From Oceanobacillus luteolus (GTDB lineage: Bacteria; Bacillota; Bacilli; Bacillales; Amphibacillaceae): a stretch of 64,000 bases of DNA. Location of the stretch: contig NZ_JAMBON010000001.1 in assembly GCF_023715655.1 (NCBI RefSeq), positions 186,001 through 250,000 on the forward strand, in the 5' to 3' direction. The notes under the pieces are model-generated. The model saw only the letters and a program-made list of their open reading frames with translations. It ran no database searches and was not told where the DNA came from. Made by a program: the position numbers and the translations under genes. Of this stretch, positions 18,307 to 27,389 are shown one piece after another (position 1 is the stretch's first letter; each line of letters begins with the position of its first letter).

Positions 18307-19032
18307 TTGAAAGTTTCATACATAAAAGGTACTTTATTAGGATTATTTATTCTCTTGCTGACAGGGTGCATGTATCCGGATAGTGAAAGAGCAGAGAATC
18401 AAGTCCCCCATGATACACAGCTTGAAATTGTACAAAATGCAGTAGATACTTATCGCGAGAAAACTGGTGGATTGGTACCTATCCGGACTAAACCTAGTGA
18501 TACACCTATTTTTGAAAAGTATCTGGTTGACTTCAGCTTATTGAAGGAACAAAATGCCATCTCTGAAATTCCGGGGAATGCTTTTGAAAATGGTGGATAT
18601 TATCAATATATCTTAATTACGCCGGAAGAAAATCCAACAGTTAAAGTCATTGATCTTCGCGTTACTGAAAAGATTCGTAGTGTCAACATTCGATTAAATG
18701 CATTTAGGCAAGAACACACCTATCCTGCATTTGGTGAAAAAGTAGAAGATGGGATTTATCTAATCGATCACGAAAAATTAAAACTCGACGAACCACCAAC
18801 CGTAGTAAGCCCATATAGTCAAGAAAACCTTCCACTTGTAATGGACGTGCATGGAAATCTATTTGTAGACTATCGAATTGACTTACAACGTGCTTTAGAG
18901 GAATATGACCATGACTATAAAGAGGGGGATGACATTCGATTCTTATTGACGGATCATACCCCTTTTGCACCAACATATTCTCTTCCTTATACTGTTAAAG
19001 ACGGAGAACCGGTATTTATGATGGAAGAATGA
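18307..19032 (+). CDS. yphF: YphF-family lipoprotein
   Basis: A 241-residue predicted lipoprotein: a hydrophobic signal (residues 9-20) ends in the lipobox LLTGC with Cys21 as the lipidated residue. The mature part begins with a helical segment ending in YREKTGGLVPI, similar to pilin-like or DUF-type extracytoplasmic proteins, and has no catalytic motif I recognise. It matches YphF of B. subtilis in place and length. It starts at TTG 18307 with a strong AGGAGG site. Function unknown; the genes around it suggest a role in spore or envelope formation. Confidence 0.8.
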   Translation: MKVSYIKGTLLGLFILLLTGCMYPDSERAENQVPHDTQLEIVQNAVDTYREKTGGLVPIRTKPSDTPIFEKYLVDFSLLKEQNAISEIPGNAFENGGYYQYILITPEENPTVKVIDLRVTEKIRSVNIRLNAFRQEHTYPAFGEKVEDGIYLIDHEKLKLDEPPTVVSPYSQENLPLVMDVHGNLFVDYRIDLQRALEEYDHDYKEGDDIRFLLTDHTPFAPTYSLPYTVKDGEPVFMMEE

Positions 19033-19068
19033 AAGGATAGTACTATAGTGAAGATCCAGGCATAAACA

Positions 19069-19111
19069 AACACCCTTGCGACATATATATTGTTGCAAGG
19101 GTGTTTTTATT
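19069..19111 (+). terminator. Terminator of yphF
   Basis: AACACCCTTGC / GCAAGGGTGTT with an AT-rich loop and a T-run. Confidence 0.85.
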
Positions 19112-19184
19112 GATTTTAATATCCTAATGGAAGATTAAATAAAGTGCTGATAAATAAAATCTAGGCTATTTGCTATCATCAATA

Positions 19185-19240
19185 GCTCGGCCGCTCCTGA
19201 GATACCTTGTTTTCCTTGGGAGGCGGTGAGATTGGACTGT
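19185..19240 (+). repeat. Possible decayed copy of the dispersed palindromic repeat
   Basis: The stretch contains TTTTCCTTGGGAGGCGGTGAG preceded by a GATACCTT block. It resembles the left arm of the repeat at 32452 and 63541 (GATACACCTTCGCTTTCC, then GGG-GGC-GGTGAG). No right arm is recognisable. The rest of the 475-base gap between yphF and spoIVA (19033-19507) holds only the yphF terminator and AT-rich sequence. Confidence 0.4.
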
Positions 19241-19507
19241 GAAACATATAAGAGTGTTTCATAATAATTTCCAGCAGGTTGTATCAATTTTAATATGTTT
19301 AAAAAAGGAGTAAGCTCTCCTTGTTATCCTAAATAAGAATTATGGGGTGATAATCAGCAATGGAGTATATATAATTTTTAAAAATATATTTTTGCTATTC
19401 TAGTATACCTGAATCATGCATAATTCTTTGGGACAACATCATAGACTTGTAGTGGCAAGAAATAATCTGTTGTATTAATTATAGTTTTAGGATCGGGAGG
19501 GATTACT

Positions 19508-20986
19508 TTGGAGAAAATCGATATTTTTAAAGATATTTCTAAGCGGACAAATGGAGATATATATCTCGGAATCGTGGGGGCAGTCCGTACAGGAAAATCG
19601 ACTTTTATCAAGAGGTTTATGGAACTTGTCGTACTGCCGAATATCGTTGATGAAAGTGATAGGGCAAGAGCCTTAGATGAACTTCCTCAAAGCGCAGCAG
19701 GGAAAACCATCATGACGACAGAGCCTAAGTTCATTCCAAATCAAGCGGTTACAGTAAATGTAGATGAAGGATTAGATGTAAATGTACGTCTTGTCGATTG
19801 TGTAGGTTATGCAGTTGAAGGCGCCAAAGGATTTGAAGATGAGAACGGGCCAAGGATGATTCATACACCATGGTATGAAGAACCTATTCCGTTTCATGAT
19901 GCAGCAGAAATAGGAACACGTAAAGTTATTCAAGAACACTCAACCATTGGAATTGTTGTTACTACAGATGGCTCCATCGGTGAGATTCCTCGTTCGGACT
20001 ATGTGGAAGCAGAGGAAAGGGTAATTGAAGAGTTAAAGGATGTAGGAAAGCCATTTATTATGGTTGTGAACTCCGTACGCCCGACAAGTCCAGAGACTGA
20101 ATTTTTACGCCAAGAACTATCCGAGAAATATGATATTCCTGTTATAGCTGTAAGTGTAGAAAATATGACGGAGCATGATGTCTATAAAGTACTAAGAGAA
20201 GCATTATTTGAGTTCCCGGTACTGGAAGTGAATGTAAACCTTCCGAGCTGGGTGATGGTATTAAAAGAAGATCATTGGCTCAGAGAAAATTACCAGGAGG
20301 CCATTCAGAATACAGTCAAAAACATAAAGCGATTGCGAGATGTTGATGAGATTGTTGCGACATTTTCTGAATATGAATACATTGAGCGTGCAAATCTAGC
20401 TGGAATGGAGATGGGAGATGGAATTGCTGAAATTGATCTCCACTCACCGCCTGAACTGTATGATGAGATTTTAAAAGAGATTGTCGGGGAAGAAATTCGA
20501 GGGAAAGATCATTTATTAGAACTCATGCAGGAATTCACTCACGCGAAGAGGGAATATGATCAAATTGCAAGTGCACTACAGATGGTTAAACAAACAGGCT
20601 ACGGTATCGCAGCACCTAGTGTACAGGATATGATACTGGATGAACCTGAAATAATTCGTCAAGGAACAAGATTTGGTGTTCGGCTTAAAGCTGTTGCACC
20701 TTCCATTCATATGATAAAAGTTGAAGTGGAGTCAGAATTTGCTCCTATTATCGGAACGGAGAAGCAAAGTGAAGAGCTAGTAAGATATTTGATGCAAGAC
20801 TTTGAGGATGATCCTCTATCCATTTGGGAATCCGATATCTTCGGCAGGTCACTGAGCTCCATTGTACGTGAAGGAATTCAAGGAAAAATCTCATTAATGC
20901 CAGAAAATGCTAGATATAAATTAAAGGATACACTAGAGCGAATTATTAACGAAGGATCTGGCGGATTGTTGGCAATTATCTTATAG
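19508..20986 (+). CDS. spoIVA: Stage IV sporulation protein A, spore coat ATPase
   Basis: A 492-residue morphogenetic ATPase that polymerises on the forespore surface as the basement layer of the coat and is also needed for cortex formation. The Walker A motif GAVRTGKST places the catalytic lysine at residue 30, the same position as in B. subtilis SpoIVA. Length is the same as the family, and the C-terminal end GSGGLLAIIL matches the conserved membrane-targeting tail. It starts at TTG 19508 after a GGGAGGG site. Expression is expected in the mother cell (SigE). Confidence 0.95.
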   Translation: MEKIDIFKDISKRTNGDIYLGIVGAVRTGKSTFIKRFMELVVLPNIVDESDRARALDELPQSAAGKTIMTTEPKFIPNQAVTVNVDEGLDVNVRLVDCVGYAVEGAKGFEDENGPRMIHTPWYEEPIPFHDAAEIGTRKVIQEHSTIGIVVTTDGSIGEIPRSDYVEAEERVIEELKDVGKPFIMVVNSVRPTSPETEFLRQELSEKYDIPVIAVSVENMTEHDVYKVLREALFEFPVLEVNVNLPSWVMVLKEDHWLRENYQEAIQNTVKNIKRLRDVDEIVATFSEYEYIERANLAGMEMGDGIAEIDLHSPPELYDEILKEIVGEEIRGKDHLLELMQEFTHAKREYDQIASALQMVKQTGYGIAAPSVQDMILDEPEIIRQGTRFGVRLKAVAPSIHMIKVEVESEFAPIIGTEKQSEELVRYLMQDFEDDPLSIWESDIFGRSLSSIVREGIQGKISLMPENARYKLKDTLERIINEGSGGLLAIIL

Positions 20987-21018
20987 CAGCTGAAATAGGC
21001 TGCTTTTTATTTTTTTAA
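20985..21018 (+). terminator. Terminator of spoIVA
   Basis: AGCAGC / GCTGCT stem overlapping the spoIVA stop codon, followed by TTTTTATTTTTTT. Confidence 0.7.
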
Positions 21019-21100
21019 CGGAAGGAAAATCCTTTTTGTTGTCGAATAGCTATAGTAACGGTAAAAACAAATAAAAAACTACTTTCACGCTTGAATAATC

Positions 21101-21131
21101 TGTAAAATTGGGTGAAATACCATGTTTTACA
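21101..21131. repeat. Inverted repeat upstream of hbs
   Basis: TGTAAAA and TTTTACA, a perfect 7-bp inverted repeat with a 17-base centre, about 30 bases before the putative hbs promoter. It could be an operator. The 328-base gap between spoIVA and hbs otherwise holds the terminator, promoter and hairpin listed separately. Confidence 0.3.
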
Positions 21132-21160
21132 AAAATATTAGAGAAAAAGCGCACATATTG

Positions 21161-21189
21161 TTGAATTTTAATGCAAAGTCATATATTAT
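21161..21189 (+). promoter_or_regulatory. Putative SigA promoter of hbs
   Basis: TTGAAT, a 17-bp spacer and TATTAT, giving a 5' leader of about 120 bases before the ATG. Confidence 0.5.
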
Positions 21190-21193
21190 AAGG

Positions 21194-21222
21194 CTTGTTA
21201 CTAATTTGATTTAGTAACCAAG
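21194..21222 (+). other. Hairpin at the 5' end of the hbs leader
   Basis: CTTGTTACTAA and TTAGTAACCAAG pair with one bulged base around a TTTGAT loop. It lies at or just after the predicted transcription start and is not followed by a T-run, so it looks more like a 5' mRNA stabiliser or leader structure than a terminator. Confidence 0.4.
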
Positions 21223-21314
21223 TATAAAAAAAGGCAAAGTTGTGAACAAATGAATTAAGTAGTTTTTTGTTTGTTGCACTGTCAAGTTTAACATTTTGGG
21301 AGGAGGTGAATGTC

Positions 21315-21587
21315 ATGAACAAAACAGATTTAATCAATGCAGTAGCTGAGAAGACTGAGCTTTCTAAGAAAGACGCTACGAAAGCAGTTGAAGCTGTATT
21401 TGACTCTGTCATGGATTCACTTAAAAACGGTGAAAAGGTACAGTTGATTGGATTCGGAAACTTTGAGGTGCGCGATCGTGCAGCTCGTAAAGGCCGTAAC
21501 CCACAAACTGGAGAAGAAATTGAAATCCCTGCAAGCAAAGTTCCTGCGTTCAAACCAGGTAAAGCTCTTAAAGACGCTGTTAAATAA
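21315..21587 (+). CDS. hbs: HU-type DNA-binding protein (HBsu)
   Basis: A 90-residue histone-like nucleoid protein with the HU signature: [12 protein letters not shown] at the N-terminus, [18 protein letters not shown] before the DNA-binding arm, and a C-terminal [14 protein letters not shown]. It binds and bends DNA nonspecifically as a dimer. ATG 21315 is preceded by GGGAGGAGGTG; reading from the earlier in-frame start at 21267 would add residues not in the family. The order spoIVA-hbs-mtrB resembles B. subtilis, but folE (mtrA) is absent. Confidence 0.95.
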   Translation: MNKTDLINAVAEKTELSKKDATKAVEAVFDSVMDSLKNGEKVQLIGFGNFEVRDRAARKGRNPQTGEEIEIPASKVPAFKPGKALKDAVK

Positions 21588-21607
21588 TTTGCTACATAGG
21601 GCTGATA

Positions 21608-21636
21608 AAGGGTACGTTCCTACGTACCCTTTTTTA
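21608..21636 (+). terminator. Terminator of hbs
   Basis: AAGGGTACG / CGTACCCTT with a 6-base loop and a run of T. Confidence 0.9.
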
Positions 21637-21780
21637 TGTACTGTTATCCACAGCAAATAGAATGCAGTCAATGTGAAAATATGCATATAATAGAGGATGG
21701 TAGATGGATTCTCCCAAACGTCCAAATTTGCTAGGAATTATTATTGTTCTTTAAAATACTTTGTTTAAGGGGATGGAAGT

Positions 21781-21999
21781 ATGAAAGATACTAAAACTGA
21801 TTTTATCGTAATTAAAGCACTTGAAGACGGGGTAAACGTGATAGGATTAACGCGTGGAACAAACACAAAATTTCATCATACAGAAAAACTCGATAAAAAT
21901 GAGATTATGATTGCACAGTTCACTGAACATACTTCAGCTGTTAAAATCAGAGGTAAAGCATTAATTCAAACTAGTAATGGGGAAATGAGCAACGAATAA
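21781..21999 (+). CDS. mtrB: trp RNA-binding attenuation protein (TRAP)
   Basis: A 72-residue protein matching TRAP over its whole length, including the [19 protein letters not shown] start, the tryptophan-pocket region and the RNA-binding lysine/arginine segment [12 protein letters not shown] forms an 11-subunit ring that, when loaded with tryptophan, binds (G/U)AG repeats in trp leader RNA. Two oddities: the folE gene that normally precedes mtrB is missing, and no trp biosynthesis genes are found in the aromatic cluster 7 kb downstream. Targets must lie outside the window. Confidence 0.93.
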   Translation: MKDTKTDFIVIKALEDGVNVIGLTRGTNTKFHHTEKLDKNEIMIAQFTEHTSAVKIRGKALIQTSNGEMSNE

Positions 22000-22110
22000 T
22001 AAGTCCTCTATAATCTATCATCTTTTCCTGTCAGTAAGGATGTAGATTATAGTTAAATATGCTATAATGACTAAGGCACTTCAATTGATGAAAGGGCTTA
22101 GGTGATTTTT

Positions 22111-22902
22111 TTGAGTAAATCAATGAATGAAATAACTTTATACAAAGAGATAATAGAAAACAAAACAAATCATGACTTCCTAAGGAAAACTATACAAAAG
22201 CCCGTAATTGATGAGGATAAATTGTTTATCCTATTGAAGCTCATTCCTAAGGACACTGCTTCAGCGCAAACGAACCGCGACGTTTATATCATTACTACGA
22301 TGCTTGTTCAAGTTGCGTTGGATACCCATGAGCTTGTTATGGATAATGATGATAATGAAACTGACGATGAGAAACTTGTTAAGCAGCTTTATGTACTAGC
22401 AGGTGATTATTATAGTGGATTATACTATTATCTGCTTTCAGAAATAGATGACTTGACATTCATACATAAACTAGCATCAGCAATAAAAGCGATTAATGAA
22501 CGAAAGATGAAGCTTTATTATGGAGAGTATGAAACTTTCAGTGAATATACAAGCTTAAAAGTGGAAGTTGAGAGTCTCCTAATTGAAACCGTCGCCAATT
22601 ATTTTCAGCATATCGATTTTATAAATTGTGTGAAACAATGGCAATATATCAAACTCCTTAGCAAAGAAAAGGAACGTATCGTCAACGATGAGATTTTACT
22701 TAACAGTATGATGGATTCCAAGAAAACGAACCCATATATGACTGCTGAAGATAAATTTAGTTCGATCATTCAAAGAGAATGGACAAGTTTTAATAATAAA
22801 TTAATGAAATTGCCTCATTCAACTACCGACCTTCAATCTTATTTCAACCAGAAAATGGTCGACCATGTATATAGAAATACCTTAAATGCGGAAGAAGGGT
22901 AA
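22111..22902 (+). CDS. hepS: Heptaprenyl diphosphate synthase component I
   Basis: A 263-residue protein of the HEPPP synthase subunit 1 family, poorly conserved and without the DDxxD motifs. It partners component II (HepT, 23662) to make the C35 side chain of menaquinone-7. TTG 22111 was chosen because AGGTGA lies five bases upstream; GTG 22102 would overlap that site. menG starts three bases after its stop and hepT follows, the classic hepS-menG-hepT operon. An extended -10 (TGCTATAAT, around 22060) may be its promoter. Confidence 0.87.
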   Translation: MSKSMNEITLYKEIIENKTNHDFLRKTIQKPVIDEDKLFILLKLIPKDTASAQTNRDVYIITTMLVQVALDTHELVMDNDDNETDDEKLVKQLYVLAGDYYSGLYYYLLSEIDDLTFIHKLASAIKAINERKMKLYYGEYETFSEYTSLKVEVESLLIETVANYFQHIDFINCVKQWQYIKLLSKEKERIVNDEILLNSMMDSKKTNPYMTAEDKFSSIIQREWTSFNNKLMKLPHSTTDLQSYFNQKMVDHVYRNTLNAEEG

Positions 22903-22905
22903 AAC

Positions 22906-23619
22906 GTGCATAAACAATCAAAAGAAGAAAGAGTACATTACGTATTTGAAAAAATATATAAAAATTACGATTCCATGAACTCCATTATTTCTTTTCAACA
23001 GCACAAAGCTTGGCGAAATGATGTTATGGCTAGAATGCATGTGGAAAAGGGCGCGAAGGCATTAGACGTATGTTGTGGTACTGGGGACTGGTCTGTTTCT
23101 CTAGCTCATGCAGTAGGTGAAGAGGGAGAAATAATTGGCTTGGATTTCAGCGAAAATATGCTATCTATTGCCGAAGATAAAAAAGAAAAATTGAATTTAA
23201 ATCAAGTGAAATTTGTACATGGCAATGCAATGGAATTACCTTTTCCTGATAATACGTTCGATTATGTGACAATCGGATTTGGACTTAGAAATGTTCCCGA
23301 CTATATGACCGTATTAAAAGAGATGTACAGGGTTGTAAAACCAAATGGAAAGGTAGTTTGCCTCGAAACTTCTCAACCGGAGTTGATTGGCTTTAAGCAA
23401 TTATATTTCTTTTATTTTCGTTTTATCATGCCATTGTTTGGGAAGATATTCGCGGAAAGTTATGATGAGTACGCTTGGTTAAACGAATCAACAAAGAGTT
23501 TCCCTGATAAAAGGAAACTGAAAGAAATGTTTCAAGAGGCAGGCTTTTCTTTTGTCGAGGTGAAGAGCTATACACTTGGCGTAGCAGCGATGCATATGGG
23601 AACGAAGCAAATTCGCTGA
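22906..23619 (+). CDS. menG: Demethylmenaquinone methyltransferase
   Basis: A 237-residue SAM-dependent methyltransferase of the UbiE/MenG family, carrying out the last step of menaquinone synthesis. Visible motifs are [17 protein letters not shown], the SAM-binding [11 protein letters not shown] (about residues 50-60) and the family signature [24 protein letters not shown] near 125-148. GTG 22906 follows a GAAGAAGGG site overlapping the hepS end. It lies between the two heptaprenyl synthase subunits. Confidence 0.95.
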   Translation: MHKQSKEERVHYVFEKIYKNYDSMNSIISFQQHKAWRNDVMARMHVEKGAKALDVCCGTGDWSVSLAHAVGEEGEIIGLDFSENMLSIAEDKKEKLNLNQVKFVHGNAMELPFPDNTFDYVTIGFGLRNVPDYMTVLKEMYRVVKPNGKVVCLETSQPELIGFKQLYFFYFRFIMPLFGKIFAESYDEYAWLNESTKSFPDKRKLKEMFQEAGFSFVEVKSYTLGVAAMHMGTKQIR

Positions 23620-23661
23620 TAAAGGCCTTTTAGATGTAATTTGAAAATAAAGGTGACACAT

Positions 23662-24633
23662 ATGAAACTACCTAAAACATACGGATACTTAAAAAAGGAT
23701 CTTGAAGTAATCGAAGAAGCTTTAAATCAAACGATTCAAGCTGAACACCCTGTCTTACGTCAAGCTTCGATAGATTTATTAAATGCTGGTGGAAAGCGAA
23801 TTCGTCCTGTATTTGTGATTTTAGCCGGACAACTGGGTGACTATGATGCAGAAAGTATAAGTAAAGCTGCTGTTGCACTTGAATTAATACATATGGCAAC
23901 GCTTGTCCATGATGATGTGATTGATGAAGCAACGTTACGCAGAGGCAAGCCCACCATAAAACATTTATATGGAAACCGTATAGCAATGTATACAGGGGAT
24001 TATATCCTTGCCAGAGCCTTAGAAGAGGTAACAACAATAAATAATCCGAAAGCACATCGGGTACTCTCTAAAGCGTTAGTGGAAGTTGCCATAGGAGAAA
24101 TTGATCAAATTCAGGATAAATTTAACTGGGAGCAGAATCTTAGAGATTATTTACGAAGAATTAAACGTAAAACAGCACTTTTAATTGCGACTAGCTGTCA
24201 GCTTGGAGCACTTCTTTCAGGTCTTTCCGATAAGGAAGTGAAGCTCCTTTATCGTTATGGCTATTACATTGGAATGTCGTATCAAATAATTGATGACATA
24301 TTGGACTTTACGGAAACGGCGAAGCAATTAGGAAAACCTGCGGGAAATGACCTTTTGCAAGGGAATATTACCCTTCCGGTCCTATATGCCATTCGAGACC
24401 GGGAATTTAATGAAATGGTACAAGAGGTTTTTAAAAAACCTGATCTCATACAGTCAGACGACATGAAATTAGTAATTAATACATTAAAACAAACCGGTGC
24501 AATACGGAAATCCTATGAATTAAGTGACATGTATTTGAAAAAAGCACTGGATACTTTGAATGAATTGCCTAACAGCAAATCAAAGATAACACTACAAACC
24601 ATTGCTAAATACATTGGAAGAAGAAGAGTTTAA
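23662..24633 (+). CDS. hepT: Heptaprenyl diphosphate synthase component II
   Basis: A 323-residue catalytic polyprenyl synthase. The first aspartate-rich motif is in LVHDDVIDEATLRRG (about residues 80-94) and the second in IIDDILDFTET (about 210-220); GGKRIRP near residue 45 binds the substrate diphosphate. It elongates farnesyl diphosphate to heptaprenyl diphosphate with HepS. ATG 23662 has AAAGGTG upstream; the TTG at 23641 has no site. Confidence 0.93.
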   Translation: MKLPKTYGYLKKDLEVIEEALNQTIQAEHPVLRQASIDLLNAGGKRIRPVFVILAGQLGDYDAESISKAAVALELIHMATLVHDDVIDEATLRRGKPTIKHLYGNRIAMYTGDYILARALEEVTTINNPKAHRVLSKALVEVAIGEIDQIQDKFNWEQNLRDYLRRIKRKTALLIATSCQLGALLSGLSDKEVKLLYRYGYYIGMSYQIIDDILDFTETAKQLGKPAGNDLLQGNITLPVLYAIRDREFNEMVQEVFKKPDLIQSDDMKLVINTLKQTGAIRKSYELSDMYLKKALDTLNELPNSKSKITLQTIAKYIGRRRV

Positions 24634-24642
24634 TGATAAAAT

Positions 24643-24671
24643 TTGTTATTTCTTCAAGACTTTTGTATAAT
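24643..24671 (+). promoter_or_regulatory. Putative SigA promoter of ndk
   Basis: TTGTTA, a 17-bp spacer and TATAAT, 42 bases before the ndk start. A good match to consensus. Confidence 0.6.
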
Positions 24672-24712
24672 TTTATAGGTTAATAAATCAGCATAACTAA
24701 AGAGGTGTAGGA

Positions 24713-25159
24713 ATGGAAAAAACATTTTTAATGGTAAAACCAGATGGTGTACAACGCAATCTAATCGGAGAAATCGTTTCACGTTTCGAAAAGAAAGGTT
24801 TCAGACTAGCGGGTGCGAAACTGATGCAAGTTTCCAACGAATTGGCTGAAGAACATTATGGTGAACATAAAGAAAGACCTTTCTTCGGAGAATTAGTTGA
24901 ATTTATCACTTCTGGACCAGTGTTTGCAATGGTTTGGGAAGGTGAAAATGTTATCTCAACAGCACGTAACATGATGGGGAAAACAAACCCAAGTGAAGCT
25001 GCTCCAAGCACAATCCGTGGTGACTATGGTGTAACTGTTGGAAAGAATATCATTCACGGTTCTGATTCACCAGAAAGTGCAGAAAGAGAAATCAACTTAT
25101 TCTTTGACGAAAAAGAATTGGTATCTTACGAAAAAGTTGATACAACTTGGATCTACTAA
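24713..25159 (+). CDS. ndk: Nucleoside diphosphate kinase
   Basis: A 148-residue kinase that equilibrates NTP and NDP pools through a phosphohistidine. The active-site histidine lies in [12 protein letters not shown] near residue 115; the N-terminal [20 protein letters not shown] is also characteristic. Its own promoter and terminator suggest a single-gene transcript. ndk followed by cheR and aroC is the same order as in B. subtilis. Confidence 0.96.
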   Translation: MEKTFLMVKPDGVQRNLIGEIVSRFEKKGFRLAGAKLMQVSNELAEEHYGEHKERPFFGELVEFITSGPVFAMVWEGENVISTARNMMGKTNPSEAAPSTIRGDYGVTVGKNIIHGSDSPESAEREINLFFDEKELVSYEKVDTTWIY

Positions 25160-25169
25160 TCCAACCACT

Positions 25170-25198
25170 AACCTCCGTTTATATAACGGAGGTTTTTA
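25170..25198 (+). terminator. Terminator of ndk
   Basis: AACCTCCGTT / AACGGAGGTT with a 5-base loop and a T-run. Confidence 0.9.
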
Positions 25199-25322
25199 CA
25201 AATAAAAATACATGATGTATTAATCTCTGGCGTATGATATGTGGTGCAAGTACGCTGGTTGTAGCTTCATTCCATCATCAAATTATTAAAATGTTTATAT
25301 GAAACAGCATAGGGGGAGCAAT

Positions 25323-26102
25323 ATGTTGGATGACTATCTAGAATTTATCCAAAAAGTAAACAAAAAATATGATATTGACCTCAGTCTATATAAAGAAACT
25401 CAAATGAAAAGAAGAATAACAACATTGCGTGATAAACGAGGGTTTTCCAGCTATGTTCAATACTACGAAGCAATGAATAAAGATGTTGAACTACAGATAG
25501 AATTTATAGACCGATTGACAATTAATGTTTCAGAATTTTTCCGCAACATCAAGCGATGGGATGTTCTAAAGGACAAAGTAATTCCGCATATTTCACATAA
25601 TAAATCCCGAATTTCAATTTGGAGTGCCGCTTGTTCGACTGGAGAAGAACCTTATAGCATCGCTATACTATTCAAAGAATATTTCCCTCACGTACAAATT
25701 GAGATCCTGGCGACTGATATTGATGATAAAGCACTTAGTAAGGCGAAGGAAGGTTTATATTTTGAACAATCTTTGAAAGAGGTTCCTCCTTCTCTAAAAC
25801 AAAAATATTTTACTAAAACTCAAGCAAAGTATAAAGTTGACCCGGCGTTGAGAAGGAATATAACGTTTAAGAAACATAATTTATTGGCTGATCGCTATCC
25901 TACTAACTATGATTTAATAATCTGTCGTAACGTTCTGATTTACTTTACGGACGAAGCAAAAGAGCAAATTTATACTGGATTTAGTAACTCGCTGACCAAT
26001 CAGGGGGTGCTTTTTGTAGGGAGTACCGAACAAATCTTCTCACCGGAGAAGTATAATTTCAAATTATTGGATACATTTTTCTATCAAAAGCATAAAAACT
26101 AA
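25323..26102 (+). CDS. cheR: Chemotaxis protein methyltransferase CheR
   Basis: A 259-residue SAM-dependent methyltransferase that methylates glutamates of chemoreceptors. It has the all-helical N-terminal domain (about 1-75), the SAM-binding segment IWSAACSTGEEPYSIA (about 100-115) and the NLLADRYPTNYDLIICRNVLIYF stretch of the catalytic domain. ATG 25323 has AGGGGGAG upstream; ATG 25299 would add eight residues. No other chemotaxis gene is near, as usual for Bacillus where cheR sits alone before aroC. Confidence 0.93.
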   Translation: MLDDYLEFIQKVNKKYDIDLSLYKETQMKRRITTLRDKRGFSSYVQYYEAMNKDVELQIEFIDRLTINVSEFFRNIKRWDVLKDKVIPHISHNKSRISIWSAACSTGEEPYSIAILFKEYFPHVQIEILATDIDDKALSKAKEGLYFEQSLKEVPPSLKQKYFTKTQAKYKVDPALRRNITFKKHNLLADRYPTNYDLIICRNVLIYFTDEAKEQIYTGFSNSLTNQGVLFVGSTEQIFSPEKYNFKLLDTFFYQKHKN

Positions 26103-26219
26103 AATTATTTAATTTTTACGGTAATTTAATTCCAAAAAAATGTTCGAATATGTTATAGTAATTAGAAATCTAATTCAGTACATAATTATTAATTGCTTGG
26201 GAAAAAGGAGAATGCTACA

Positions 26220-27389
26220 TTGAGGTACTTAACTGCAGGTGAATCACATGGTAAACAATTAACAACAATTGTAGAAGGCGTTCCTTCTAATCTACCTATT
26301 ACAAAGGAAGACATCAATCATTCCCTATTAAGGAGACAACAGGGCTATGGTCGTGGAAAAAGAATGCAAATTGAAAAGGACCTTGTAGAGGTTACCGGTG
26401 GTATCAGACACGGATATACGTTAGGCTCGCCAATATCACTAGTTATCAATAATGATGACTACAAACATTGGACGGATATAATGGGGGAGGATCCGATTGC
26501 TGAAGATACGAAGCTACGCCGTGTTGTGACCCGTCCGAGACCAGGACATGCCGACCTAAATGGTGCTTTAAAATATGGTCATCGAGATATAAGAAATATT
26601 CTTGAGCGTTCTTCTGCGAGAGAGACGGCTGCAAGAGTCGCTGCTGGTGCTGTTGCGAAAAAGTTGCTTAGGGAACTAGGTATAGAGGTAGCCGGATACG
26701 TAAAAGAAATTGGTGGAATCATAGCTGAGGAAAAAGATGGTCTGTCAATCAAAGAAAGACAAGAAATCGCTCAAAATTCACCAGTTATGGTACTTGATTC
26801 ATCAGCTGAAAAAGAGATGATGGCAAAAATCGACTTGGCAAAAAGCGAGGGAGACACGCTTGGCGGTGTCTGTGAAGTCTATGTGGAAGGTGTGCCAGCT
26901 GGGGTAGGATCGTATGTTCATTATGATCGTAAGCTCGACGCAAGAATTGCGGGTAGTGTAGCAAGTATTAATGCTTTTAAAGGTGTTGAATTTGGTATTG
27001 GTTTCCAAGCTGCAAAGATTTTTGGAAGTGAGAACCATGATGAGATTGCTTGGAATGAGGAACGGGGATATTATCGTACGTCCAACCGATTGGGCGGTTT
27101 TGAGGGCGGTATGACTACTGGGATGCCAATAGTAGTAAGAGGGGTCATGAAGCCAATTCCTACATTGATGAAGAAACCGTTGCAAAGTGTTGATATTGAT
27201 ACAAAGGAACAAATCACAGCGACAATTGAAAGATCTGACCCTTGTGCAGTGCCAGCAGCCTCTGTAGTCATGGAGCATGTAGTTGCTTTTGAAATTGCAA
27301 AAGCGATTACTGAGCAATTCCCACATGATCAATTTCCAAAGCTAAAAGAAGCCATTGACCAGTACCGAGATGAAATTAGGTGGTTTTAG
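26220..27389 (+). CDS. aroC: Chorismate synthase
   Basis: A 389-residue FMN-dependent enzyme converting 5-enolpyruvylshikimate 3-phosphate to chorismate (called AroF in B. subtilis). Signatures: GESHGKQL at the N-terminus, [12 protein letters not shown] (about 39-50) and [15 protein letters not shown] near residues 105-119. TTG 26220 is preceded by AAAAAGGAG at a good distance. The aroB start shares one base with its stop. First gene of the aromatic cluster. Confidence 0.95.
   Translation: MRYLTAGESHGKQLTTIVEGVPSNLPITKEDINHSLLRRQQGYGRGKRMQIEKDLVEVTGGIRHGYTLGSPISLVINNDDYKHWTDIMGEDPIAEDTKLRRVVTRPRPGHADLNGALKYGHRDIRNILERSSARETAARVAAGAVAKKLLRELGIEVAGYVKEIGGIIAEEKDGLSIKERQEIAQNSPVMVLDSSAEKEMMAKIDLAKSEGDTLGGVCEVYVEGVPAGVGSYVHYDRKLDARIAGSVASINAFKGVEFGIGFQAAKIFGSENHDEIAWNEERGYYRTSNRLGGFEGGMTTGMPIVVRGVMKPIPTLMKKPLQSVDIDTKEQITATIERSDPCAVPAASVVMEHVVAFEIAKAITEQFPHDQFPKLKEAIDQYRDEIRWF

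Noticed and set aside
18192-18383. 63-codon frame overlapping yphE and yphF
   Set aside because: Out of frame with two better supported genes that have binding sites; Arg/Tyr-rich shadow translation.
26802-27332. 176-codon open frame on the minus strand
   Set aside because: It lies wholly antisense to aroC, whose motifs and coupling are clear, and its Cys/His-rich translation resembles no family.
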